A stretch of 64,000 nt of DNA, from contig NZ_CP155796.1 in assembly GCF_039729195.1 (NCBI RefSeq), positions 5,890,001 to 5,954,000 on the forward strand. The letters are read 5' to 3'. Shown one piece after another: positions 45,409-54,154 of this stretch (positions are counted from its first letter, which is position 1; every line of letters begins with the position of its first letter). Both the position numbers and the translations under genes were made by a program. The notes beneath the pieces were generated by a model. That model was not told the DNA's origin. It saw only the letters and a list, made by a program, of their open reading frames with translations, and did no database searches. Source of the stretch: Mycobacterium sp. DL (lineage in GTDB: Bacteria > Actinomycetota > Actinomycetes > Mycobacteriales > Mycobacteriaceae).

Positions 45409-45439
45409 GACTCATCAAAGAATGTGTCCCCAAGAGTTG

Positions 45440-45451
45440 ATTACATGTATT
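45440..45451. promoter_or_regulatory. Operator-like palindrome 2 (ATTACATGTATT)
   Basis: Same TACATGTA core, 43 bp (about four helical turns) from palindrome 1. The pair could bind two regulator dimers on one face of the DNA. Confidence 0.6.
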
Positions 45452-45572
45452 ACGGCAATGTTTCTGTGCGTGAACCACAGGTAATGACTTTGCGCCTGAT
45501 CGCGTATTTCCCCTGCAGTACGCCGTCATCACGCAGATGAGGGAGCGATTTAACACAGCCGAAATCCGCATC

Positions 45573-45590
45573 GTGATTGCATGTAATCAC
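45573..45590. promoter_or_regulatory. Operator-like palindrome 3 (GTGATTGCATGTAATCAC)
   Basis: Longest of the three: 16 of 18 bases are symmetric around GCATGT/ACATGC. It lies 48 bp upstream of the binding-protein start on the right-hand side, so each divergent transcript has a site. Confidence 0.7.
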
Positions 45591-45637
45591 CGATCGACGA
45601 CCCACACCCAGACCATTCCAGATTACCGAGGAGTCCC

Positions 45638-46798
45638 ATGTACCGATCAGTCCTGTGGAAGACGGCAGCCGTCACCACTGTCGCAGTCGCGTTGAGCGCG
45701 TGCGCATACGGCGGCGAAGAACCCACTGAACAGGCCTCGCTCGAATCCGCCGCCGACGCTCAGCAGCTCGCGGACGTATGCCCGGCGAACGTCGGCATCC
45801 AGCTGCAGTGGCAGCCACAGTCGGACATGGGCGCGGTATTCGCCATGCTGGGTCCCGGGTACCGGGTCGACACCGACAACAAGTCGGTGACCGGTCCCCT
45901 CGTCGCCGGCGGAAAGGACACCGGTGTGGACCTGACTCTCAAGGCCGGCGGACCGGCGATCGGATTCCAGTCGGTGCCGTCACAGCTCTATGTCGACGAC
46001 TCGCTGACGATGGGGATCGTGCACGGCGACCAGTTGATCGCCGCAGCCGCCGACCAACCCGTCGTCGGGGTGACGCCACTGTTGAAGTACAGCCCGGCGA
46101 TCCTGATGTGGGATCCGCAGTCGCACCCGCAGTGGTCGACGGTCGCCGACATCGGCAAGACGGACGCCACCGTGGTCGTGTCCCAGGATCAGATCTTCCC
46201 GCAGTGGATGGTGCAGAAAGGTCTGCTCAAGGAGTCCCAGATCGACACCGGCTACGACGGCGCACCGTCGCGATTCGTGGGAGATCCCACGTTGGCGCAG
46301 CAGGGTTTCGCCAACTCCGAGCCCTACACCTACGAAAACGACACCCCGGCCTGGAACAAGCCGGTGGCCTACGGCTTGATCAAGGACGTGGGATACGACA
46401 TCTACGCGTCGAACATGTCGGTTCGTGCCGACAAGCTCGCCGAACTCTCGCCGTGCCTGGAGAAGCTGGTGCCCATCATCCAGCAGTCGGGTGTCGACTA
46501 CGCTGCCGCGCCGGAAGCGGTCAACGACGTCATCGTCGATGTGGTGTCCCAGGACAACACCTATTCGCCGTACTCGCAGGGTGAGGCGGCGTTCAGCGCC
46601 GCACTGCTGGTCGACCGAGGACTGCTGGCCGCCGAGGACGACGGGTCATTCGGCGTCTACGACGAGGCCCGCACCGCCCGCAATGTCGAGGACCTCCGTG
46701 ATGTCCTTGCCGCCACCGGCAACGTGGTGCCCGCAGACATGACCGGGGCGGACCTGTTCACCAACCAGTTCAGCGATCCGTCGATCGCCGCCAACTGA
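45638..46798 (+). CDS. ABC transporter substrate-binding lipoprotein (NMT1/SsuA-like)
   Basis: 386 residues. Lipoprotein signal with lipobox 'ALSAC'. The body has the features of the SsuA/ThiY/NMT1-type binding proteins: 'IQLQWQPQSDMGAVFA' after the linker, then 'QSDQIFPQWMVQKGL' style helix (here 'VVSQDQIFPQWMVQKGLL') and 'SNMSVRADKLAELSPCLEKLVPIIQQS' (short: VRADKLAELSPCLEKLV). It captures the compound imported by the permease/ATPase across the divergent promoter. The second 2OG oxygenase follows in 22 bp. Confidence 0.85.
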   Translation: MYRSVLWKTAAVTTVAVALSACAYGGEEPTEQASLESAADAQQLADVCPANVGIQLQWQPQSDMGAVFAMLGPGYRVDTDNKSVTGPLVAGGKDTGVDLTLKAGGPAIGFQSVPSQLYVDDSLTMGIVHGDQLIAAAADQPVVGVTPLLKYSPAILMWDPQSHPQWSTVADIGKTDATVVVSQDQIFPQWMVQKGLLKESQIDTGYDGAPSRFVGDPTLAQQGFANSEPYTYENDTPAWNKPVAYGLIKDVGYDIYASNMSVRADKLAELSPCLEKLVPIIQQSGVDYAAAPEAVNDVIVDVVSQDNTYSPYSQGEAAFSAALLVDRGLLAAEDDGSFGVYDEARTARNVEDLRDVLAATGNVVPADMTGADLFTNQFSDPSIAAN

Positions 46799-46820
46799 AT
46801 ACCGTAAGGACAACAGCAGC

Positions 46821-47786
46821 ATGACTGACATGACCGAACTGCAGCGCGAGAGGGCCATGGGCGCTCTGGGCACCGAAAGCGACCGGGAGGTGCGACGCAT
46901 CTCGTTGGCCGACATCGACTCCCGCCGGTCGCAGGTGGCCGACGAGATATGGAGTGCGGCAACCGATATCGGCTTCTTCCAGGTGATCGACCATGGCATC
47001 GATCTCGGCGACGTGCGAGCGGCGTTCGAGATGGCCGAAGCGTTCTTTGCACTGCCGGAGGACGTGAAAGCGCGACGGCCAAAACGGTTCAACTCCGGCT
47101 GGGAACAGCTGACCCAGGTGCGCCCCTCGGTCGGAGTCCCGGATCAGAAGGAGTCCTACCAGGTCACGTTGTCGAACATGGACGGGCTATGGCCGTCGGA
47201 CGACGAGCTCGCGTGCTTCCGCGCAACCGTTCTGGACTTCGAGAGCAAGTGCTGGGCGCTGGCCATGGAGTTGCTGTCGCTCTTCGCGGACAAGCTGGGC
47301 TTCGAGCGTGACTTCTTCACGCGCGCACACGACCCTGCGTCGTCGACGTACCAGAGCACGCTGCGGTTGCTGCACTACTTCCCGCTGCCCGCCGACGCAA
47401 ATCTGACCGGGGTGTGGCGCGCAGGCGCCCACACCGACTTCGACTGCCTCACCCTGCTGTTCCAACGCGACGGGCAAGGTGGGCTGCAGGTCTGTCCGGG
47501 CAAGGAGCGCGAAGCCCAGCAATGGACCTCGGTCCATCCCTCCGAGGATGCGATCACCTGCAATATCGGGGACATGCTCATGCGTTGGAGCGACGACCTG
47601 CTGCCCTCCAACTTCCACCGCGTCAGAAGCCCGGGACCGTCCGACCATCGAGGTGCCCGCTACAGCATCGCCTTCTTCGCACAGGCCAACAGTGAGGTGA
47701 CCATCGCCGGACCGCAGCGCAAGTACCCGCCGATCAGCGCAAAGAACTATCTACAGCAGAGGATCAACGCGAACTTCACCCGCTAG
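46821..47786 (+). CDS. 2-oxoglutarate/Fe(II) oxygenase, isopenicillin-N-synthase type (paralogue 2)
   Basis: 321 residues. His204 and Asp206 in 'GAHTDFD', His266 in 'NFHRVRSP', and the 2OG-binding Arg280 in 'GARYSIAFF'. The N-terminus has the DIOX_N features 'IGFFQVIDHGID' and 'FFALPEDVK'. It is a paralogue of the enzyme at 42629 but differs in length and much of its sequence. In the same transcript as the binding protein and, through the shared promoter region, probably part of one pathway with the other oxygenase and the amidohydrolase. Confidence 0.85.
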   Translation: MTDMTELQRERAMGALGTESDREVRRISLADIDSRRSQVADEIWSAATDIGFFQVIDHGIDLGDVRAAFEMAEAFFALPEDVKARRPKRFNSGWEQLTQVRPSVGVPDQKESYQVTLSNMDGLWPSDDELACFRATVLDFESKCWALAMELLSLFADKLGFERDFFTRAHDPASSTYQSTLRLLHYFPLPADANLTGVWRAGAHTDFDCLTLLFQRDGQGGLQVCPGKEREAQQWTSVHPSEDAITCNIGDMLMRWSDDLLPSNFHRVRSPGPSDHRGARYSIAFFAQANSEVTIAGPQRKYPPISAKNYLQQRINANFTR

Positions 47787-47849
47787 ACAGGCCTGTTCGC
47801 CGCACCGCTGACCCGGGAGCGCAGGCCATGCGGCACGCTGGACCTCAAG

Positions 47850-50396
47850 ATGTCTCCCCCCAAGGCTGCTCCCCTGCTCGATGACCCGGGCGACCTGTCC
47901 TCGCTGCGCGCCCAGAGCGCCGACCCCGACGAGTTGTTCACAACGTTCGCCGGGTGGGCCGAAGCGAACGGCACGGTGCTGTACCCGGCGCAGGAGGAGG
48001 CGCTGATCGAACTGGTCAGCGGTGCGAACGTGATCCTCGCGACGCCGACCGGTTCGGGTAAGTCGCTGGTGGCCACGGGCGGGTTGTACGCGACGCTGGC
48101 GGCGGCGGGCACGAGCTACTACACCGCGCCGATCAAGGCGCTCGTCAGCGAGAAGTTCTTTGCTCTGTGCGAGGTCTTCGGCGCGGTCAATGTCGGCATG
48201 CTGACCGGCGACGCCTCGGTCAATGCCGACGCACCGATCATCGCCTGCACCGCGGAGGTGCTCGCCAACATCGCGTTGCGCGAAGGCGCCGATGCCGACA
48301 TCGACTTCGTGGTGATGGACGAGTTCCACTTCTACGGCGACCCGGATCGCGGCTGGGCCTGGCAGGTGCCGCTGCTGGAACTGCCGAGGGCCCAGTTCCT
48401 GCTGATGTCGGCCACGCTCGGTGATGTCACGTTTCTCCGTGAGGACCTCACCCGTCGCACCGGACGGCCGACGGCCCTGGTCGCCAACGCCGAGCGTCCC
48501 GTCCCGCTGTTCCACAGTTATGCGACGACGCCGATGCACGAGACGATCCAGGAACTCCTCGACACCAGGCAGGCGCCGATCTACGTCGTGCACTTCACCC
48601 AGGCTTCAGCATTGGAGCGGGCGCAGGCCCTCATGAGCATCAACGTCAGCACCAAGGACGAGAAGGCCGCGATCGCCGAACTCATCGGCGCGTTCCGGTT
48701 TTCCACCGCCTTCGGTTCCACGCTGTCACGGCTCGTCAGGCACGGGATCGGCGTGCACCACGCCGGGATGCTGCCCAAGTACCGGCGGCTGGTCGAACAA
48801 CTGGCGCAGGCGGGCCTGCTCAAGGTGATCTGCGGCACCGACACCCTCGGCGTCGGCATCAACGTACCGATCCGGACGGTCGTCTTCTCGGCGCTGTCGA
48901 AGTACGACGGCATCCGCACCCGCCTGCTACAGGCGCGCGAGTTCCACCAGATCGCCGGGCGCGCGGGCCGTGCCGGCTACGACACCGCGGGCACCGTCGT
49001 CGTCGAGGCACCTGATCACGAAGTCGAGAACCTCAAGCAGTTCGCCAAGGTCGCCGATGACCCGAAGAAGCGTCGAAAGCTGGTGCGCCGCAAGGTTCCC
49101 GAGGGCATGGTGCCGTGGAGCGAATCGACCATGAACCGGCTCGTCGAGGCCACACCGGAGCCGCTGACGAGCAACATGCGGGTGTCGACGGCGATGATTC
49201 TCGACGTCGTCGATCGTCCGGGTGACCCCTTTGTCGCGATGCGGCGACTGCTCCTGGAGAACCACGAGCCCCGCAAGCGCCAACTCCAACACGTCCGCGA
49301 GGCCGTCGGCATCGCCCGCTCCCTGCTGCAGGCCGGCGTTGTGGAACGACTGGAAGAACCCGACGCCGACGGTGGCCGCTACCGGCTCACCGTCGATCTG
49401 CCTCCTGATTTCGCCCTCAACCAGCCGTTGTCGACGTTCGCGCTCGCCGCGGTCGGTGTGCTCGATCCCGCGTCGGAAACCTATGCGCTGGAGATCGTCT
49501 CGGTGATCGAGGCGACGCTGGAGGACCCGCGTCAGATCCTGGCGGCGCAGCTCAACAAGGCCAGGGGCGAGGCCGTCGCCGCGATGAAGGCCGAGGGAAT
49601 CGAGTACGACGAGCGCATCGAGCTCCTCGACGACGTCACCTACCCCAAGCCGCTCGAGGAGCTGCTCCACCACACCTACGAGCTGTACCTGCAGAGCAAC
49701 CCCTGGGCGGCCGATGCGCGGTTGTCACCGAAGTCCGTGGTGCGCGAGATGTGGGAGCGGGCCTTCACCTTCCGGGAGTACGTCAGCGTCTACGGGCTGA
49801 CCCGCTCGGAGGGCGCGGTGCTGCGCTACCTGTCCGATGCGTTCAAGGCGCTGCGGTCCGGCGTGCCGGCGGCCGCGCGCACCGAGGAGCTCACCGACAT
49901 CGTGGAGTGGCTCGGTGAGCTTGTGCGCCAGGTCGATTCGAGCCTGCTCGACGAGTGGGAACAGCTGACCAGCCCGGATCAGCCGCTGGACGCGCCGGTG
50001 ACGGTGCCTGCCCGCCCGCGGCCGTTGACGGGAAACGAGCGGGCCTTCACCGCGATGGTGCGCAACGCGTTGTTCCGCCGGGTCGAGTTGTTCGCGCGAC
50101 GCCGCTGGCACGACCTCGGCCAATTGGACGCCGACGCCGGCTGGACTGCCGAGCGCTGGGAGGACGTGGTGCGGGACTACTTCGAGGAGCACGACGACGT
50201 GGGCACCGGCGCCGACGCCCGCGGCCCGGCGCTGCTGATCATCGACCGGCAGCCCGCTGTGTGGCGGATTCGGCAGATCCTGGATGACCCTGCGGGCGAT
50301 CATGATTGGGGCTTCGACGTCGAAGTGGACCTGGAGGCCTCAGACGAGGAAGGCACGGCGGTGATCCGCGTCGTCGACGCCGGCCGGATGGGCTAG
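47850..50396 (+). CDS. Ski2-like DEAD/DEAH-box helicase with DUF3516 C-terminus
   Basis: 848 residues. Helicase core: Walker A 'ATPTGSGKS', 'TAPIKALVSEK', Walker B 'VVMDEFH', 'LLMSATLGD', then 'GVHHAGMLPKYRRLVEQL', 'GTDTLGVGINVPIRTVV' and 'QIAGRAGRAG' in the second RecA domain. The C-terminal half (about 440 onwards) is the DUF3516 region found after this helicase type in actinobacteria. Likely acts on RNA (processing or decay), by analogy with Ski2/Mtr4; a DNA role is not excluded. Starts 63 bp after the oxygenase, with no obvious promoter seen. Confidence 0.85.
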   Translation: MSPPKAAPLLDDPGDLSSLRAQSADPDELFTTFAGWAEANGTVLYPAQEEALIELVSGANVILATPTGSGKSLVATGGLYATLAAAGTSYYTAPIKALVSEKFFALCEVFGAVNVGMLTGDASVNADAPIIACTAEVLANIALREGADADIDFVVMDEFHFYGDPDRGWAWQVPLLELPRAQFLLMSATLGDVTFLREDLTRRTGRPTALVANAERPVPLFHSYATTPMHETIQELLDTRQAPIYVVHFTQASALERAQALMSINVSTKDEKAAIAELIGAFRFSTAFGSTLSRLVRHGIGVHHAGMLPKYRRLVEQLAQAGLLKVICGTDTLGVGINVPIRTVVFSALSKYDGIRTRLLQAREFHQIAGRAGRAGYDTAGTVVVEAPDHEVENLKQFAKVADDPKKRRKLVRRKVPEGMVPWSESTMNRLVEATPEPLTSNMRVSTAMILDVVDRPGDPFVAMRRLLLENHEPRKRQLQHVREAVGIARSLLQAGVVERLEEPDADGGRYRLTVDLPPDFALNQPLSTFALAAVGVLDPASETYALEIVSVIEATLEDPRQILAAQLNKARGEAVAAMKAEGIEYDERIELLDDVTYPKPLEELLHHTYELYLQSNPWAADARLSPKSVVREMWERAFTFREYVSVYGLTRSEGAVLRYLSDAFKALRSGVPAAARTEELTDIVEWLGELVRQVDSSLLDEWEQLTSPDQPLDAPVTVPARPRPLTGNERAFTAMVRNALFRRVELFARRRWHDLGQLDADAGWTAERWEDVVRDYFEEHDDVGTGADARGPALLIIDRQPAVWRIRQILDDPAGDHDWGFDVEVDLEASDEEGTAVIRVVDAGRMG

Positions 50397-50405
50397 GGCG
50401 CTCGG

Positions 50406-51362
50406 TCAGCGCAGGATGCCGTAGCTGCCATCGGCGAGTCGGCAGGCCACCGGGCCCTGACCGGTGACGGTGCACGCCGCGGGTCCGTTCTCGATGCGTT
50501 CCCCCATCGGCAGAACGTCGACGCCGGGGCGGGTGAACGTCGGTGTGTCGGCGTGCCGGTGGTGCGTGCCGGACGAGTCGAGGCTGATCTGATTGGTGCC
50601 GGCCGGCGCGTGGTCCATCACAAAGCCGAAATCACAACCGGCCACGCTTCCGTTCGGCCCGATGCCGCAGCGGTAGTCGAGTTCGCCCTTGTCGTCGGTG
50701 CGGAAGAAGACCCAGCCCGGATCAGTCGAGCTGGCGAAGTCGCCCCGGGCGAGCGGCCACATGTTGATGGTGGACATCGGTGAGGGCACGGCCGGAATCG
50801 GCCCCGTCGTGTTCTTCTCGATGACAGCAGCGACGGCGCTCATGACCACCAGAGGCAACTGAGGGTGCGCGGGGGGATCGAGCGACGGCCGGACGTAGGC
50901 GACGACGACGGTCGCGCCTTCGCCATAGGCGTATCCCCTGGGACCGTCGGGAATGAGGTCCAGAAAATGCACGGTGCGCCCGGCGATCTCGACGGTGCCG
51001 CGGGCTGCCTCCGGACCGAGGCGTGACACCAAGGCAGAGACATACTCTTCTGCGCTGCCGGATTCCAGCGTGCCGACCACAGCGCCCAGCATCAACTCAT
51101 CGGGTGACATCAGTCCGTTGGTGATATCGGCGGCTGCGAGGGACGCGAACTCGCCGGCGTCGGCTCCGGCCAGTCCAGGACCGACGTCGGCGACGCAGAT
51201 GGGACTGGCCACATAGTCGGATCCCGGAGGACCGAGTCCGTCGAAGGCGGTGGAGAACTCGGCGGCCGGCCAGGTGCAGTCGTCGGCACCGGCGGCCGCC
51301 GCGGGCCACAGCCCACCGGCAACAAGGGCGATCACCGCTGCCCACCTCGTGTGCTGCCGCAT
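50406..51362 (-). CDS. Secreted protein, unknown function
   Basis: 318 residues. Signal peptide ending near 'AAAAGA'. Mature protein has several Cys pairs and strand-like segments; 'STDPGWVFFRTDDKGELDYRCGIGPNGSVAGCDF' (short: FFRTDDKGELDYRCGIGPNG) and the closing 'AACTVTGQGPVACRLADGSYGI' (short: VTGQGPVACRLADGSYG) recall mycobacterial secreted proteins that present a small C-terminal domain with a disulfide. Function not known. Convergent with the helicase gene; 3 bp upstream of the stop of the alpha/beta hydrolase gene on the same strand. Confidence 0.65.
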   Translation of the reverse strand: MRQHTRWAAVIALVAGGLWPAAAAGADDCTWPAAEFSTAFDGLGPPGSDYVASPICVADVGPGLAGADAGEFASLAAADITNGLMSPDELMLGAVVGTLESGSAEEYVSALVSRLGPEAARGTVEIAGRTVHFLDLIPDGPRGYAYGEGATVVVAYVRPSLDPPAHPQLPLVVMSAVAAVIEKNTTGPIPAVPSPMSTINMWPLARGDFASSTDPGWVFFRTDDKGELDYRCGIGPNGSVAGCDFGFVMDHAPAGTNQISLDSSGTHHRHADTPTFTRPGVDVLPMGERIENGPAACTVTGQGPVACRLADGSYGILR

Positions 51363-51365
51363 CGG

Positions 51366-52190
51366 TCAGCCGACGAACGCGGTCAAAGCGTCGGCGAACT
51401 TCTCGGGCTGGTCCTCCGGGATCAACGTCAGCGAATCGTCCACCAGCACAAGGGTGGAGTCCGTGAAGGTCGTCGCGAGCCGTTCGGCGTGTTCGAGCGG
51501 GAACATCAGGTCCTCACGCGCCCAGAGAAGCAAGACGGGTCTGGTGAACGCCGGCAGTCGATCCGCCCACTCCAGGAGCACCCGGCGCGGGGGTGCCCCG
51601 GTGCAGAACTTGACCATGTCGCGCCGAATGTCCCTGTTCTCGGTCGCGGGACGGAACCACTGGTCGTACACCTCGTCGGGAACGCCCCGCTTGCTCAACA
51701 CGCCGTAGGCCTTGCGATTGTGCCGAAAGAAGCTGGTGCCCATCATCTTTGTGAACAACCAGCCGCCGCCGGGGATCCGGCACAGCATCGCCGCGGGACG
51801 CGCCGGCTTGGGCGGGAAGTTGTCGAACGCTTCGCACGACGCCAGCACCAGGCGCCCGACACGGTCTGCGCGACCATCTGAGATGACGAACTGCCCACCG
51901 CCCCAATCGTTGAGCACCAGCGTCACATCGTCGAGGTCGAGCGCGTCGAGGAAGTCGGCCAGGATCCGGGCGACACCGAGTTGGGTGAGGTCGGCATCCG
52001 GTTTCATCGCCACGGTATGCGCTCCGAGGGGCAGCGTCGGGGTGATGCAGCGGTACCCGGAGAGCAACGGCAGTACCTTGCGCCATTGCAGTCCGTCCAT
52101 CAGGAGTCCGTGGCAGAAGACCAACACCGGTCCGCTGCCGCCGGTGTCCCCGTACGAGACCGGCCCGCTGCTCAGTTCCACCGTCGGCAT
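51366..52190 (-). CDS. Alpha/beta-hydrolase, haloalkane-dehalogenase/epoxide-hydrolase-like, altered triad
   Basis: 274 residues. The oxyanion motif 'FCHGLLMDG', nucleophile elbow 'LVLNDWGGGQFV' with Asp as nucleophile, as in haloalkane dehalogenases and epoxide hydrolases, and the acid region 'WAREDLMFP' are seen. In that family the catalytic His comes just before an 'xxED' stretch near the C-terminus; here the equivalent region reads 'DDSLTLIPEDQPE', with Thr where His is expected. The enzyme may thus use another residue, or bind rather than hydrolyse. ATG 52190 has AGGAG. Confidence 0.75.
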   Translation of the reverse strand: MPTVELSSGPVSYGDTGGSGPVLVFCHGLLMDGLQWRKVLPLLSGYRCITPTLPLGAHTVAMKPDADLTQLGVARILADFLDALDLDDVTLVLNDWGGGQFVISDGRADRVGRLVLASCEAFDNFPPKPARPAAMLCRIPGGGWLFTKMMGTSFFRHNRKAYGVLSKRGVPDEVYDQWFRPATENRDIRRDMVKFCTGAPPRRVLLEWADRLPAFTRPVLLLWAREDLMFPLEHAERLATTFTDSTLVLVDDSLTLIPEDQPEKFADALTAFVG

Positions 52191-52203
52191 GCCCACTCCT
52201 AGA

Positions 52204-52215
52204 TAGATCGTTCTA
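52204..52215. promoter_or_regulatory. Short inverted repeat upstream of the alpha/beta-hydrolase
   Basis: TAGA-TCGT-TCTA, starting 14 bp upstream of the hydrolase start on the minus strand. TetR-family sites in mycobacteria often look like TAGAACGATCTA, but the regulator is not present nearby. Confidence 0.35.
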
Positions 52216-52291
52216 CTATGAAGTGAGCATATAGACCGCCCCAGCGAGCGTGCAAGGAAAATTGAGGACAGTTGCCCCGGCCCGGGCGAAC

Positions 52292-53929
52292 TCAGTCCCC
52301 TGCGGCCACCAGCGATCGCAGCTGAACCGACGGGTTGTCCCGCTGGACGTTCTCGAGGCGCCACTTCGTCGAGAAGACCGCGAGGACGACACCGTCGGTG
52401 CGGGTGAACACCTCGACTGACGCCTGCTTCTGGAGCAGCTCGACGTCGTCGGGGTCGGCGGCGCGGGCCACCGTGTACGGCAGCGGCTCGAGCTCGATCG
52501 GCGCACTGTATTCGGCGGCCATCCGGTGGCTGGCCACCTCGAACTGCATCGGACCGACGGCGGCGAATACCGGCGCCTGATCACCGCGCCGGTCCGAGCG
52601 CAGCACCTGGATCACGCCTTCCTGGTCCAGCTGCTCGATCCCCTTGCGGAACTGCTTGTGTTTGCTCGGATCGGTGCCCCTGGCCACGGCAAAATGCTCC
52701 GGGGAGAAGCTCGGAATCGGCGGGTACTGCACGGCGATGTCCCGGTACAGGGTGTCGCCCGGGCGTAGCGCGGCGGCGTTGGCCAGGCCGATGACGTCAC
52801 CCGGCCACGCGGTGTCCAGCGTCGACCGCTGCTGGCCGAACACCGACTGCGCGTACTTGGTGACGAAGGGCTTGCCCGTGGAGCCGTGGGTCAGCACATC
52901 GCCGCGTTCGAACGTGCCCGAGCACACCCGGGCGTACGCGATCCGGTCGCGGTGGGCGGAGTCCATGCCCGCCTGAACCTTGAACACGAAAGCGCTGAAG
53001 GGGGCGGTCGCGTCCCGCCGGTTGCCGTCGATGTCGAGTTGACCGCTCGGCGACGGGGCGAGCTGGGCGAGGACATCGAGGAGTTGGTTGACACCGAAGT
53101 TGAGGATGGCCGAGGTGAACAGGACCGGTGTCGACGTACAGCGCAGGAACGAGTCCCGGTCGAAATCGGCGCCGTCGGCGGACAGCAGCTCGGACTCCTC
53201 CATCGCGTTGTCCCAGTCGCTTCCCGCGACCTCATGGGCGCGGGAGGCATCGATGTGTTCCTCGGGAGCGGCGGTGGCACCGCCGGCCGTACGGGTGTAC
53301 TTGATGTACTTGCCGGTACGCCGGTCCAGGACCCCCTTGAAGTCACCGGCGATGCCGACCGGCCAGGTCAACGGGGTGGTCTGCAGCTGGATGCGCTCGT
53401 GGATCTCGTCCATCAACTCCAGCGCGTCGCGACCCGGCCGGTCCCACTTGTTGACCACCGTGATGATCGGGATGCCGCGATGTCGGCAGACCTGGAAGAG
53501 CTTGAGCGTCTGCGGCTCCAGCCCCTTCGCGGCGTCGATGAGCATCACCGCGCAGTCGACGGCGGTCAGGACGCGGTAGGTGTCTTCGGAGAAGTCGGCG
53601 TGCCCGGGGGTGTCGAGCAGGTTGATGACGCAGGTCTGCCCGGTCTGGGTCTTGTAGGGGAACTGAAGGGCTGTCGAGGTGATGGAGATACCGCGGGCCT
53701 TCTCCATCTCCATCCAGTCGGACACCGTGGCGCGGCGACCGGCCTTGCCGTGGATGGCACCCGCCTGGGTGATGGCGTTGGCATGAAGCACCAGCGCCTC
53801 GGTCAAGGTGGACTTGCCCGCGTCGGGATGACTGATGACAGCGAACGTTCGGCGCCGTCGCGCTTCGGCGGAGATGCGGTCTGCCTGAGGCCCGTCGGCC
53901 TTGGGCACACCTGTGGCGGTTTCGGTCAT
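52292..53929 (-). CDS. prfC: Peptide chain release factor 3
   Basis: 545 residues. Translation GTPase that recycles RF1/RF2 after termination. G1 is 'SHPDAGKSTLTEAL', the switch region 'EKARGISITSTALQF', G3 'DTPGHADFSEDTYR', G4 'NKWDRPGRD'. RF3-specific domain II and III features follow. Full length. It is divergent from the peptide cassette, with 225 bp between starts. Confidence 0.93.
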   Translation of the reverse strand: MTETATGVPKADGPQADRISAEARRRRTFAVISHPDAGKSTLTEALVLHANAITQAGAIHGKAGRRATVSDWMEMEKARGISITSTALQFPYKTQTGQTCVINLLDTPGHADFSEDTYRVLTAVDCAVMLIDAAKGLEPQTLKLFQVCRHRGIPIITVVNKWDRPGRDALELMDEIHERIQLQTTPLTWPVGIAGDFKGVLDRRTGKYIKYTRTAGGATAAPEEHIDASRAHEVAGSDWDNAMEESELLSADGADFDRDSFLRCTSTPVLFTSAILNFGVNQLLDVLAQLAPSPSGQLDIDGNRRDATAPFSAFVFKVQAGMDSAHRDRIAYARVCSGTFERGDVLTHGSTGKPFVTKYAQSVFGQQRSTLDTAWPGDVIGLANAAALRPGDTLYRDIAVQYPPIPSFSPEHFAVARGTDPSKHKQFRKGIEQLDQEGVIQVLRSDRRGDQAPVFAAVGPMQFEVASHRMAAEYSAPIELEPLPYTVARAADPDDVELLQKQASVEVFTRTDGVVLAVFSTKWRLENVQRDNPSVQLRSLVAAGD

Positions 53930-53996
53930 TGCGGGGTCGATTTTATTGGCTACGACGCCGAAACGATAATCGCGTCGCGGTGAACTGCATGCCCCG

Positions 53997-54038
53997 ACGC
54001 ATCGCCGGCAAACGGTCCCGTGGCGATGCGTTTTGTTT
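53997..54038 (+). terminator. Intrinsic terminator-like hairpin in the leader of the repeat-peptide operon
   Basis: ACGCATCGCC (53997-54006) and GGCGATGCGT (54022-54031) form a perfect 10-bp stem with a 15-base loop, followed on the plus strand by TTTTGTTT (54031-54038). No plus-strand gene ends here: prfC runs on the other strand. So it may end a short leader RNA or an sRNA, or attenuate transcription into the peptide gene, whose start is 117 bp on. Confidence 0.6.
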
Positions 54039-54154
54039 GATCATTGGGCGGTAACACTGCACCGCACGCATTGGCGCCCAATCAGCCCTTCGCGGTCGTC
54101 ACCGAGACGCCCGAAGTCGGCACCGATGCAGGTGCGACCGATGGAAGGAACACC

